Origin: an uncultured Anaerolineae bacterium | Lineage (GTDB): Bacteria; Chloroflexota; Anaerolineae; CG2-30-64-16 | DNA: 56,845 bases | NCBI GenBank assembly: GCA_937124585.1 | Contig: CAKZKT010000056.1 | Location: 1-56,845, forward strand | Direction of reading: 5' to 3' | Shown here: one piece after another, positions 40,305 through 48,559 of the stretch | Numbering within the stretch: the first letter of the stretch is position 1 | Layout of the letters: the number at the start of each line of letters is the position of its first letter | Program-made: the position numbers and the translations under genes | Notes under the pieces: generated by a model | Told to the model about the DNA's origin: nothing | Seen by the model: only the letters and a program-made list of their open reading frames with translations | Database searches by the model: none

Positions 40305-42920
40305 ATGTCCGACCGGAGAGTTTCGTTGCAGGGGCGGGCCATGACCGCGCTGTTGGCGATCGTGCTGCTGTGTCTGGCTGTCGGCCGGACGCTTGCCATG
40401 ACCTTGCCTGGCAGTTTCTTCAGAACGCGCCAGAACGCCACCGCTCCCCAGGCCGACGACCCGTCGCCGCCGGCCAGCCCGGTGCGGCTGATCTTCATCC
40501 ATCACTCCACCGGCGGCAACTGGCTGGCCGACCCCAACACGGATCAGCCCTATGGCGGCCTGGGCCGGGCGCTGATGGAGGCCAACTACTGCGTCAGCGC
40601 CATCAACTACGGCTGGGGGCCGGACGGGATCGGCGACCGCACCGACATCCCCCACTGGCCCGAGTGGTTCACCGGGCCGTACAGCGCGACCATCCTGGCC
40701 GCGCTGTACGGTGAAGGCGGCCAGAACATCGGCGAGTTCGGCGCCTGGCCGCGGCTGGCGACCGCACCGGCCGGCGAGAACCGGATCGTCATGTTCAAGT
40801 CGTGCTTCCCCAACTCCGACCTGTACGGCAACCCGGACGACCCGCCGCTGCCGGCGCCCAACGACGAGTACACGGTGGCCAACGCCAAGGCGGTCTACAA
40901 CCGGATCCTGGCCTACTTTGCCACCCGGCAGGATAAGCTGTTCATCGTCATCACTGCGCCGCCGTTGATGCAGGCCGAGACCGCGCCGGCGCGCGGCGCC
41001 AACGCCCGCGCGTTCAACAACTGGCTGGTCAACGACTGGCTGGCCGGCTATCCCCATCGCAACGTGGCGGTCTTCGACTACTACAACGTGCTCACCTCCA
41101 ACGGCAGCCCCGGCCGCGTGGACGACCCGGCCACGACCGACGAGCCGAACGACGGGGGCTGGGCCGACGGCAACCATCATCGCTGGCAGGCGGGCGCGCT
41201 CCAGCACATGCAGACGGTGAACAATAACTACTCGGCCTACCCCAGCGGCGACAGCCACCCCACGACCGCCGGGCACCAGAAGGCTACCATGGAATTCGTC
41301 CCCTGGCTCAACGTCATCTACAACCGCTGGCGGGCGAGCGGGGGCACGCCGATGCCCACAGCCACACGCACCGCTACCTTGACGCCGACGCGCACTGCGA
41401 CCGGTTCCGGGAGGCTGACCGCAACCCACACCGCGACCGCAACCTCCACCCAACCGGCCGATCGGTTCATCTGCCTGCCCCTGATCCTGAAGAGCTGGGC
41501 GCCCTCATCTCCGACACCCACTTCGACCCTCACACGGTCTCCTGCACCGACGCCGACTGCGACCGCCACCTCGACGCCGACGGCAACCCCGACGCCCACG
41601 ACGCCGGCCTCCGGCGGCCTCATCCGGCCGGCCGACCTGGTCTACGTGGGCGCATTTCGCCTGCCCGGCGGCGACACCCCGCCCCAGACCTTCGCCTACG
41701 GCGGCAACGCCATGACCTTCAACCCCGACGGCGATCCCGCAAACACCGACCCCTATGGCGGCTCGTTGTTCGTCATGGGGCACGATCGCCTGCCCTACGG
41801 CGAGCTGCCCGACGGCAACCAGGTCGCCGAGATCAGCATCCCCGTGCCCGCCGCGGCCGCCAGTCCGGACGACCTCCCGCAGGCAGCCTTCCTCCAGGGC
41901 TTCCGCAACGTCGCGGCCGGCGACTTCACCCGGCTCGAGGAGATCCCGAAGGTGGGGATGCAGTACCTCAACTACCCGGACACCGGCCCCAAGATCCACC
42001 TGGCCTGGGGCCAGCACCTCCAGCCGCCGGACGAGCCTTCGCACGCCTGGTTCAACGCCACGCTGGCGACGCCGAACCTGCGGGGCGTCTGGTTTGTGGG
42101 CGACTACGATCTGTACAGCACCACCGGCTACCTGTTCGACATCCCGGCGGCCTGGGCCGACGCACACGTGCAGGGCCGGCTCCTGGCCACGGGCCGCTTC
42201 CGGGACGGCGGGCAAGGCGGCATGGGCCCGGTGCTGATCGCCTATCGCCCTTGGCTGGCGGGCGGCGCTGCGCCTCCCTCGGGCACGCGCCTGGCCGCGA
42301 CTGCCCTGCTGCTGTACGAGAACGCCTACAACATCTCCGACTTCGTGCGCTGCCTGAACGGCTACCAGCACGCTGACGAATGGGAGGGCGCCGCGTGGAT
42401 GACAACGCCCTCGGGCAAGCACGCGGTCGTCTTCGTCGGCACCAAGGGCACCGGCGCCAAGCACTGGTACGGCTACATCAACCCGCGCGGCCCGGCGTAC
42501 CCGTGCGTGGACGCGCAGGTGACCGACTTCGACACCTGCCGGATGGCCGACGGCGCCTCCTGCCCGCGGGAGGACTATGCCGGCTGCTGCGACGAGGCGC
42601 AGGGGACGTGTGTGACCTATCGGGGCTGGTGGAGCGCGCGTTTCGACGCGCAGATCCTCTTCTACGACCCGGCCGACCTGGTCCGGGTGGCCGCGGGTGC
42701 CATGGAACCCTGGCAGCCGCAGCCCTACGCAACGCTGGACATAGACGAACGCCTGTACCTGGCCCCGCCCGAGTGGGATCGGGTGGCGGTAGGCTGGGGC
42801 GTGCAGCGCCGCTATCGCATCGGCGATGCGGCCTACGACCATCAGAGAGCGTTGCTCTACGTGCTGGAACTGCTCGCCGACGGCGCCAGGCCGGTGGTGC
42901 ACGTCTGGCGCGTGCAGTGA
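40305..42920 (+). CDS. exported two-module protein: SGNH-like hydrolase plus propeller-like domain
   Basis: An 871-residue secreted protein; ATG 40305 with AAAGGGG upstream. After a signal peptide (residues 12-32) comes an SGNH/GDSL-like region with the nucleophile-like S68 in IHHSTGGNW and the Asp-His pair D316/H318 in GDSHPTTAGH. A Thr/Pro linker ends in FICLPLILK (L391-K396), which is a terminal tail in other exported proteins of this window, and then a second Thr/Pro linker leads to another domain (about 445-871) starting LIRPADLVYVGAFRLPGG, with cysteine-rich ED..GCCDEAQGTC. This suggests two formerly separate exported proteins fused end to end. Both reactions are inferred; the second part has no recognised catalytic site. 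Confidence 0.72.
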   Translation: MSDRRVSLQGRAMTALLAIVLLCLAVGRTLAMTLPGSFFRTRQNATAPQADDPSPPASPVRLIFIHHSTGGNWLADPNTDQPYGGLGRALMEANYCVSAINYGWGPDGIGDRTDIPHWPEWFTGPYSATILAALYGEGGQNIGEFGAWPRLATAPAGENRIVMFKSCFPNSDLYGNPDDPPLPAPNDEYTVANAKAVYNRILAYFATRQDKLFIVITAPPLMQAETAPARGANARAFNNWLVNDWLAGYPHRNVAVFDYYNVLTSNGSPGRVDDPATTDEPNDGGWADGNHHRWQAGALQHMQTVNNNYSAYPSGDSHPTTAGHQKATMEFVPWLNVIYNRWRASGGTPMPTATRTATLTPTRTATGSGRLTATHTATATSTQPADRFICLPLILKSWAPSSPTPTSTLTRSPAPTPTATATSTPTATPTPTTPASGGLIRPADLVYVGAFRLPGGDTPPQTFAYGGNAMTFNPDGDPANTDPYGGSLFVMGHDRLPYGELPDGNQVAEISIPVPAAAASPDDLPQAAFLQGFRNVAAGDFTRLEEIPKVGMQYLNYPDTGPKIHLAWGQHLQPPDEPSHAWFNATLATPNLRGVWFVGDYDLYSTTGYLFDIPAAWADAHVQGRLLATGRFRDGGQGGMGPVLIAYRPWLAGGAAPPSGTRLAATALLLYENAYNISDFVRCLNGYQHADEWEGAAWMTTPSGKHAVVFVGTKGTGAKHWYGYINPRGPAYPCVDAQVTDFDTCRMADGASCPREDYAGCCDEAQGTCVTYRGWWSARFDAQILFYDPADLVRVAAGAMEPWQPQPYATLDIDERLYLAPPEWDRVAVGWGVQRRYRIGDAAYDHQRALLYVLELLADGARPVVHVWRVQ

Positions 42921-43067
42921 GGGCACACGAGAAACAGAGGGATATAGAGGACTCAAGACGATCGAACTATGTGGGGCTGCGCCACGTGTATGACCATCGT
43001 CATTGCCCTGGCGCAGAGCGCCGATTAAAGTAAGGTCAATCATCAGTGCATCTGCGCCGGTCTGCGG

Positions 43068-43096
43068 AAAATAAAAGACCCCACGCGCGTGGAGTC
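43068..43096 (-). terminator. rho-independent terminator of the tRNA gene
   Basis: On the minus strand, 8 bases after the tRNA, a 9-pair GC-rich stem with one G-T pair (43077-43085 with 43088-43096) is followed by TTTTATTTT (43068-43076). Confidence 0.85.
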
Positions 43097-43104
43097 TGAT
43101 TAGG

Positions 43105-43190
43105 CGGAGAGGGTGGGATTCGAACCCACGATCCCTTGCGGGATACGCGTTTTCGAGACGCGCGCACTAGGCCAACTATGCGACCTCTCC
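43105..43190 (-). tRNA. trnS: tRNA-Ser (anticodon CGA)
   Basis: An 86-base serine tRNA. The acceptor arms GGAGAGG (5', ending at 43190) and CCTCTCC (3', 43106-43112) pair perfectly, with G as discriminator at 43105. The anticodon loop CTCGAAA at 43151-43157 gives anticodon CGA (43153-43155), reading UCG. A long variable arm (ATCCC...GGGAT) is typical of serine tRNAs, and the T arm GTGGG-TTCGAAT-CCCAC is perfect. The 3' CCA is not encoded. A promoter is directly upstream and a terminator directly downstream. Confidence 0.97.
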
Positions 43191-43202
43191 TCGGCGCCGA
43201 TC

Positions 43203-43232
43203 ATTATAGCATATAGCTCAGCGAGCAAGCAA
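43203..43232 (-). promoter_or_regulatory. promoter of tRNA-Ser
   Basis: On the minus strand TTGCTT (43227-43232) and TATAAT (43203-43208) are 18 bases apart, and TGC before the -10 makes it an extended type. It ends 12 bases before the mature tRNA 5' end. Confidence 0.7.
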
Positions 43233-43246
43233 AAAAGTGGTAGGCG

Positions 43247-44791
43247 ATGAAAGATAAACTTGAGGAATTGCGGCAGATGCGCGCCCGGGCCAAGCTCGGC
43301 GGCGGCGAACGGCGGATCGCCGAGCAGCACGCCAAAGGCAAGCTGACCGCGCGCGAACGCATTGACCTGCTGCTGGATCAGGGCACGTTCCAGGAACTCG
43401 GCCGCCTGGCGACGCACAACATCAGCGATTTCGACATGGCCGATAAGAAGTATCCCGGCGACGGGGTGGTCACCGGTTTCGGCAAGATTGATGGCCGACG
43501 CGTTGCCGTCTACGCCCAGGATTTCACCGTGCTGGGCGGCTCTTTCTCCGAAGTGCAATCGCATAAAGTCTGCAAGATCATGGAGCTGGCCCAGGAGAGC
43601 GGCATTCCGGTGATCGGTCTGCTCGATTCCGGCGGCGCGCGCATTCAGGAGGGGGTGCGTTCGCTGGCCGCCTACGGCGAGCTTTTCGTCCGCAACGTCA
43701 TGGCATCGGGCGTGATCCCCCAAATCTCCGTGCAGATGGGGCCGTGCGCTGGCGGCGCCGTGTACTCGCCGGCCCTCACCGATTTCATCATCATGGTGCG
43801 CAAGACCAGCTTCATGTTCATCACCGGCCCCGACGTCATCAAGGCGGTGACCGGGGAGGAGGTGGATTTCGAGACCCTGGGCGGTGCCACCGCGCACAAC
43901 ACGCTCAGCGGCGTGGCGCATTTTGCCGTCGACGACGAAATGGCGGCCTTTCGCCTGGTTCACGAGATCCTATCGTATTTGCCGCAGAACAACAGCGAGG
44001 ACCCGCCGCGTGTCCCGCCCTACGATGACCCCGCGCGCCGCGATGAGCTCCTTGACCGCCTCATCCCCGAAGACAGCAGTGAGCCGTACGACATGCGCCA
44101 GGTCATCAGCAGTGTGTTCGACCGCGGCAGTTTTCTCGAGGTGCACGCCCACTATGCCAGGAATGCACTAGTTGGCCTGGCGCGGCTGGATGGCTATCCG
44201 GTCGGCGTGGTCGCCAACCAGCCGATGTACCTGGCCGGCGTGCTCGACATTGACTCCAGCGACAAGATCGCCCGCTTTGTGCGCTTCTGCGATGCTTTCA
44301 ACCTGCCCATCATCACCTTCGTAGACTGCCCCGGCTATCTGCCTGGCGTCTCGCAGGAGCACGGCGGCGTCATCCGGCACGGTGCCAAGATCATCTACGC
44401 CTATTGCGAGGCGACCGTGCCGAAGATCAGCGTCGTCGTGCGCAAGGCGATGGGCGGTGCCTACATCGCCATGAGCAGCAAGCAGATGCGCACCGACCTG
44501 GCTTATGCCTGGCCCACGGCCGAGATCGCCGTCATGGGGCCAGAGGGCGCGATTAATATCCTCTACCGGGAGGAGCTGCGCCGCGCGGCCGATCCAGCCG
44601 CGCTGCGCAAGAAGTTGCTGCAGGAATATGTGGACAAATTCCACAATCCCTACGCGGCCGCGGACATGGGCCAGATAGACGAAGTCATCGAGCCAAGCTA
44701 CACCCGCCTGCGGCTGGTCATGGCGCTGGAGATCCTGCGCTCGAAGGTGGCCAGCAACCCGGCGAAGAAGCACGGGCTGATGCCGGTGTGA
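43247..44791 (+). CDS. mmdA: carboxyltransferase subunit of methylmalonyl-CoA decarboxylase (propionyl-CoA carboxylase beta-like)
   Basis: A 514-residue acyl-CoA carboxyltransferase. It has the crotonase-like double core: N-terminal part with IGLLDSGGARIQEGV and VQMGPCAGGAVYSPA (oxyanion hole Gly-Gly), and C-terminal part with FVDCPGYLPG, KAMGGAYIAMSSK, and AWPTAEIAVMGPEGA. Together with the OadG-like, biotin carrier and beta subunit genes downstream it would transfer the carboxyl group from (S)-methylmalonyl-CoA to biotin, starting Na+-coupled decarboxylation. No biotin carboxylase gene is present, which favours decarboxylase over carboxylase. The first ATG at 43247 has only a weak ribosome-binding site (TAGGCG). 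It is a full-length member of its family. Confidence 0.88.
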   Translation: MKDKLEELRQMRARAKLGGGERRIAEQHAKGKLTARERIDLLLDQGTFQELGRLATHNISDFDMADKKYPGDGVVTGFGKIDGRRVAVYAQDFTVLGGSFSEVQSHKVCKIMELAQESGIPVIGLLDSGGARIQEGVRSLAAYGELFVRNVMASGVIPQISVQMGPCAGGAVYSPALTDFIIMVRKTSFMFITGPDVIKAVTGEEVDFETLGGATAHNTLSGVAHFAVDDEMAAFRLVHEILSYLPQNNSEDPPRVPPYDDPARRDELLDRLIPEDSSEPYDMRQVISSVFDRGSFLEVHAHYARNALVGLARLDGYPVGVVANQPMYLAGVLDIDSSDKIARFVRFCDAFNLPIITFVDCPGYLPGVSQEHGGVIRHGAKIIYAYCEATVPKISVVVRKAMGGAYIAMSSKQMRTDLAYAWPTAEIAVMGPEGAINILYREELRRAADPAALRKKLLQEYVDKFHNPYAAADMGQIDEVIEPSYTRLRLVMALEILRSKVASNPAKKHGLMPV

Positions 44792-44858
44792 GGGTGACAA
44801 GGCAATGGGGTGAGGGGGTGATCCGTCACCCCCCGATCGTGTCAGGAGCGAGGTAATC

Positions 44859-45254
44859 GTGAACCCAGGTGTAACTGAGCTGCTTGGCCAGGGTTTGGCG
44901 ATGATGGTTGTGGGGATGAGCCTGGTGTTCGGCGCGCTGGCACTCCTGTGGGTGGTGATCGCGTTGCTGGGCCGGTTTGGCGGCGCGCCGGTGTCGGATG
45001 CCGGCAAAGAGGTGTCCGTCACCGTGGTCGCCCTGCCGCCGACCGCAGCAGAGGCCGAGCGCGCCGCGTTGACGGCCGAACGTGCCCGCGTGGCGGCCAT
45101 CGTGGCGGCCGCGCTGATGGCGAATGCTGTCCCATTGCACCTGGAGCCGCCTCCTGGCCCCACCTTCGAGCATGGTCGTTCGGCATCTGCCTGGGTGACC
45201 ACCAATCGCGCCCGTGCCATGCGGCCGTGGCAACCGCCGCGCGCGGCCGCGTAG
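44859..45254 (+). CDS. mmdD: OadG-like small membrane subunit of the decarboxylase
   Basis: A 131-residue protein starting at GTG 44859 (CGAGGT upstream). One hydrophobic helix (LLGQGLAMMVVGMSLVFGALALLWVVIALLGR, residues 8-39) is followed by a cytosolic part and a C-terminal segment NRARAMRPWQPPRA resembling the Pro-rich tail of OadG/MmdD subunits, which assemble the complex and help hold the biotin carrier. Position between the carboxyltransferase and the biotin carrier gene is standard for Na+-pumping decarboxylases. Sequence outside the helix is variable in this family. Confidence 0.8.
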   Translation: MNPGVTELLGQGLAMMVVGMSLVFGALALLWVVIALLGRFGGAPVSDAGKEVSVTVVALPPTAAEAERAALTAERARVAAIVAAALMANAVPLHLEPPPGPTFEHGRSASAWVTTNRARAMRPWQPPRAAA

Positions 45255-45316
45255 GAGGGCGATCACGGCGCCCCACAGAGGGATCGCCGGCCGAAATCAT
45301 TCGGAAAGGAAGTGCT

Positions 45317-45775
45317 GTGCCCACTTTTGATGTGACAATTCAGGGCAAGACCTATCACGTCGAAATCCCCGATCCCGGCGCATCGCCGCTGCAAGTCATC
45401 GTGGATGGCGAGCCTTTTGTCGTCGGGATCGTCGGGACGGAGAGCGGGCTGCGACCACCGGCTGTGCCTGTCGCGCCCCAGCCTGCGCCGCAGCCGACGG
45501 TGTTGCCGGCCATGCCGCGCGTGGCTGTGACCCGCCCGGTTGTGCCGGCCGGCGCGAAGGGCGACGGCGAGATCCGGGCACCGATGCCCGGCACCATCCT
45601 TTCGGTGGATGTCCAAATCGGCCAGGCCGTCGAGGCGGGCCAGGTGGTCTGCATCCTGGAGGCCATGAAGATGAAGAATCCCATTCGCGCGACCCATGCC
45701 GGCGTGGTGGCCGACATCGCGGTGCAGCCCGGCCAGGCGGTCGCCTACGGCGCGTTGCTGGTGCGCCTGGAGTAG
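45317..45775 (+). CDS. mmdC: biotin carboxyl carrier subunit
   Basis: A 152-residue biotin carrier. GTG 45317 has AAAGGA upstream. After an N-terminal strand region (FDVTIQGKTYHVEI) and a Pro/Ala/Val-rich flexible linker (about 45-80), a biotinyl domain carries MPGTILSV and EAMKM with the biotinylated K118. The linker lets the domain swing between the carboxyltransferase and the membrane beta subunit. It is 10 bases before the beta subunit start, so translation is coupled. Confidence 0.93.
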   Translation: MPTFDVTIQGKTYHVEIPDPGASPLQVIVDGEPFVVGIVGTESGLRPPAVPVAPQPAPQPTVLPAMPRVAVTRPVVPAGAKGDGEIRAPMPGTILSVDVQIGQAVEAGQVVCILEAMKMKNPIRATHAGVVADIAVQPGQAVAYGALLVRLE

Positions 45776-45784
45776 AGGCAAGCC

Positions 45785-46921
45785 ATGCTCATCGGCCTGG
45801 AGATGTTGACTGCCATGAGCTGGGCGAACGCGGTGATGCTGGCGGTCGGCGGCCTGCTCATCTATCTCGCCATCGTCAAAGAATATGAGCCGGTGCTGCT
45901 GATCCCCATCGGCGTCGGCGCGATCCTGGCCAATATTCCGGGCGCCGGCATGGGGCTCGACTTGCGCGCGATCACCACTGGCCAGCACGTCGAGGCGGTG
46001 TTATTGCCGCTCTATCGGGCCGGCATCGAGACCGAGCTCTTTCCGCTGCTGCTCTTCATCGGCATCGGCGCGCTCACCGACTTCGGCCCGCTGCTGTCGA
46101 ACCCGCGCATGGTGTTGGTGGGCGCGGCCGGTCAGTTCGGCATTTTCCTCGTGCTGCTGCTGGCCCTGGCAACCGGCCGCTTCACGTTGAACGAGGCGGC
46201 CTCCATCGGCATCATCGGTGCTATTGACGGCCCCACCAGCATCTTCGTCGCTTCTCAGCTGGCGCCCCATCTGCTGGCGCCCATCGCCGTGGCCGCCTAC
46301 ACCTACATGAGCCTGGTGCCGATCATCCAGCCGCCGATCATGCGCCTGCTGACCACCCGTCGCGAACGCGGCGTTCGCATGCCCTACACCGCGCGCGTCG
46401 TCAGTCGCCGCGAGCGCATCCTCTTCCCGATCATCGTCACGCTGCTGACCGGCCTGATCGCCCCCCAGGCCAGCCCCCTGATCGGCTTCCTGATGTTCGG
46501 CAATCTGCTGCGCGAGTCAGGCGTGGTGGATCGGCTGGCGAGGGCGGCCGGCTCCGAGCTGGCCAACATCACCACCATTTTCCTGGGCATCACCATTGGC
46601 GCCACGATGGTCGGCGAGTCGTTTGCCAATGCCCAGACCCTGATCATCCTGATCCTGGGCATTTTGGCCTTTGCAGTGGACACCGCGGCCGGCGTGCTGT
46701 TCGGCAAGCTCTTGTACCTGCTGACGCGAGGCAAATTCAACCCGCTCATCGGCGCTGCCGGCATCAGCGCGTTCCCAATGGCCGCGCGCGTCGTCAACAA
46801 GATCGGCCTGGAGGAGGATTTCGACAATTTCCTCCTGATGCACGCCATGGGCGCCAACGCGGCCGGTCAGGTGGCCTCGGTCGTGGCCGGCGGCATCGTC
46901 CTGGCGCTGATGATGCGATGA
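45785..46921 (+). CDS. mmdB: Na+-translocating decarboxylase beta subunit
   Basis: A 378-residue integral membrane protein of the OadB/GcdB/MmdB family with about nine to eleven transmembrane segments. Conserved stretches include the IGIGALTDFGPLLSNP segment, SIGIIGAIDGPTSIF with the conserved Asp, and GNLLRESGVVDRLARAAGSELANI, followed by FLGITIGATM. It would decarboxylate carboxybiotin and move about two Na+ ions out of the cell per cycle. Start ATG at 45785 lies 10 bases after the biotin carrier stop. The four-gene set is complete for a minimal Na+ pump. Confidence 0.93.
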   Translation: MLIGLEMLTAMSWANAVMLAVGGLLIYLAIVKEYEPVLLIPIGVGAILANIPGAGMGLDLRAITTGQHVEAVLLPLYRAGIETELFPLLLFIGIGALTDFGPLLSNPRMVLVGAAGQFGIFLVLLLALATGRFTLNEAASIGIIGAIDGPTSIFVASQLAPHLLAPIAVAAYTYMSLVPIIQPPIMRLLTTRRERGVRMPYTARVVSRRERILFPIIVTLLTGLIAPQASPLIGFLMFGNLLRESGVVDRLARAAGSELANITTIFLGITIGATMVGESFANAQTLIILILGILAFAVDTAAGVLFGKLLYLLTRGKFNPLIGAAGISAFPMAARVVNKIGLEEDFDNFLLMHAMGANAAGQVASVVAGGIVLALMMR

Positions 46922-46975
46922 AACGTTGAGCTTCAAATGTGATTTGCGCGTTTGGGGGCTTGCCCATTTCCTGCC

Positions 46976-48550
46976 ATGTCCATTCACACTCATCTCAAAC
47001 CTTCGGCTTACCATGACTCCGTCACCTTGATGCTGGTGGCGAAGGCGTTGCTGGAGCTGCCCGGCGTTGAGGATGCCGCGGTCGTGATGGGCACTCCGGC
47101 CAATCGAGAGATCCTCGCCGCGGCCGGCCTGTTGACCGATGGCGCAGCCGCTGCCCGGCCCGACGATCTGGTCATCGTCGTGCGCGCGACCGACGGGGCT
47201 GCCGGGCAGGCCGCGCTGGCCCAGGCGGATGCCCTGCTGGCTGCGCGCGCCGTGCCTGTCGCGGCCGCAGTGCAACGCCCCAAGTCGCTCGCTGCGGCCA
47301 TTGCCGCCATGCCTGACGCCAACCTGGTCGTGATCTCGGTGGCAGGACGTTATGCGGCGCAGGAGGCGCGTACGGCGCTGGAACGGGGGCTGCACGTGCT
47401 CCTCTTCTCCGATAATGTGCCGCTCGCGGAAGAGATCGAGTTGAAGCAGCTGGCCGTCGCGCGCGGCCTGTTGTGCATGGGGCCGGATGCGGGCACGGCG
47501 ATCATCAATGGCGTGGCGCTGGGATTTGCCAATGCCGTGCCGCGCGGCCGTGTCGGGCTGGTCAGCGCGTCGGGGACGGGCCTGCAGGGGGTGACATGCG
47601 GGCTGGCGCGACGCGGGGTCGGCGTGTCGCAGGCGATCGGCGTCGGCGGCCGCGATCTGAGCGAGGCGGTCGGCGGGCCGATGATGCTGGCCGGACTGCG
47701 GGCGCTCCAGGAGGACCCGGAGACCGACGTGATCGTGCTGATCTCCAAGCCGCCGGCTCCGACGGTCGCGGCGCGAGTGCTGGCACAGGTCAAAGTATCG
47801 GCCAAGCCGACCGTCGTCTGTTTCCTCGGCGCCGATCCGCTGCCGATCGAAGCGGCGTGTGGATTTCATGTCACCGACCTGACCCAGGCGGCGGTCGCCG
47901 CGGCTGCGCTGGCGCGCGGCGAGAAGCCGGAGGACGCGCTGGCCCGGCTCGAGCAGGAGAGCCGGGCGCTCATTCCTCTGGCCGCGGCCGAGCAGAAGAA
48001 GCTTCAGCCGGGCCAGCGCGCGCTGCGCGGCCTGTTCGCGGGCGGCACTTTTTGCTATGAGGCCCAGCTCATCCTGAAGAACCTGCCGGAGCCGGTCTAC
48101 AGCAACGCGGCGCTGGACAAATCGCGCGCGTTGGGTCGGGGAGAGACGGATGCCATCCGCCCCTATCATATCTGCCTGGACCTCGGCGCGGATGAATTCA
48201 CCCAGGGCCGGTTGCACCCGATGATTGATCCGACGCTGCGCAATCGCCAGATCATACAGGCGGCGCGCGATCCGGCCACGGCGGTCATTTTGTTGGACAT
48301 CGTCCTCGGCTACGGCGCGCACCCCGATCCGGCCGCCGCGGCCGCCGAGGCGATCCATGAGGCGCAGCGCGTTGCCGCTGCCGCGGGCCGCCACATCACC
48401 TTCATCGCTTCTGTGTGCGGCACCGAGGCCGATCCGCAGTCGCTCAGCCGGCAGGCAGCCACGCTGCGCGAGGCCGGCGCGCTCGTCCTGCCCGACAACG
48501 CGGCGGCCGCGCGGCTGGCCGGGCTGATCACGCAGGCATTGCATGAGTGA
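46976..48550 (+). CDS. fdrA: FdrA-family acyl-CoA synthetase-like protein
   Basis: A 524-residue FdrA-like protein with succinyl-CoA-synthetase-like domains. It shows YHDSVTLMLVAKAL and LLELPGVEDAAVVMGT, typical of FdrA N-termini, followed by SASGTGLQGVTCGLARRGVGVSQAIGVGGRDLSEAVGG, the active loop region, and DLGADEFTQGRLHPMIDP near the end. In E. coli FdrA (AllF) with the DUF1116 protein (AllG) and AllH forms oxamate carbamoyltransferase in allantoin breakdown. I chose ATG 46976 because family N-termini begin with a short M-x-x-x-H sequence; no strong ribosome-binding site is present. The DUF1116 gene follows 9 bases later. Substrate may differ from E. coli. Confidence 0.85.
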   Translation: MSIHTHLKPSAYHDSVTLMLVAKALLELPGVEDAAVVMGTPANREILAAAGLLTDGAAAARPDDLVIVVRATDGAAGQAALAQADALLAARAVPVAAAVQRPKSLAAAIAAMPDANLVVISVAGRYAAQEARTALERGLHVLLFSDNVPLAEEIELKQLAVARGLLCMGPDAGTAIINGVALGFANAVPRGRVGLVSASGTGLQGVTCGLARRGVGVSQAIGVGGRDLSEAVGGPMMLAGLRALQEDPETDVIVLISKPPAPTVAARVLAQVKVSAKPTVVCFLGADPLPIEAACGFHVTDLTQAAVAAAALARGEKPEDALARLEQESRALIPLAAAEQKKLQPGQRALRGLFAGGTFCYEAQLILKNLPEPVYSNAALDKSRALGRGETDAIRPYHICLDLGADEFTQGRLHPMIDPTLRNRQIIQAARDPATAVILLDIVLGYGAHPDPAAAAAEAIHEAQRVAAAAGRHITFIASVCGTEADPQSLSRQAATLREAGALVLPDNAAAARLAGLITQALHE

Positions 48551-48559
48551 GGAATCGGG

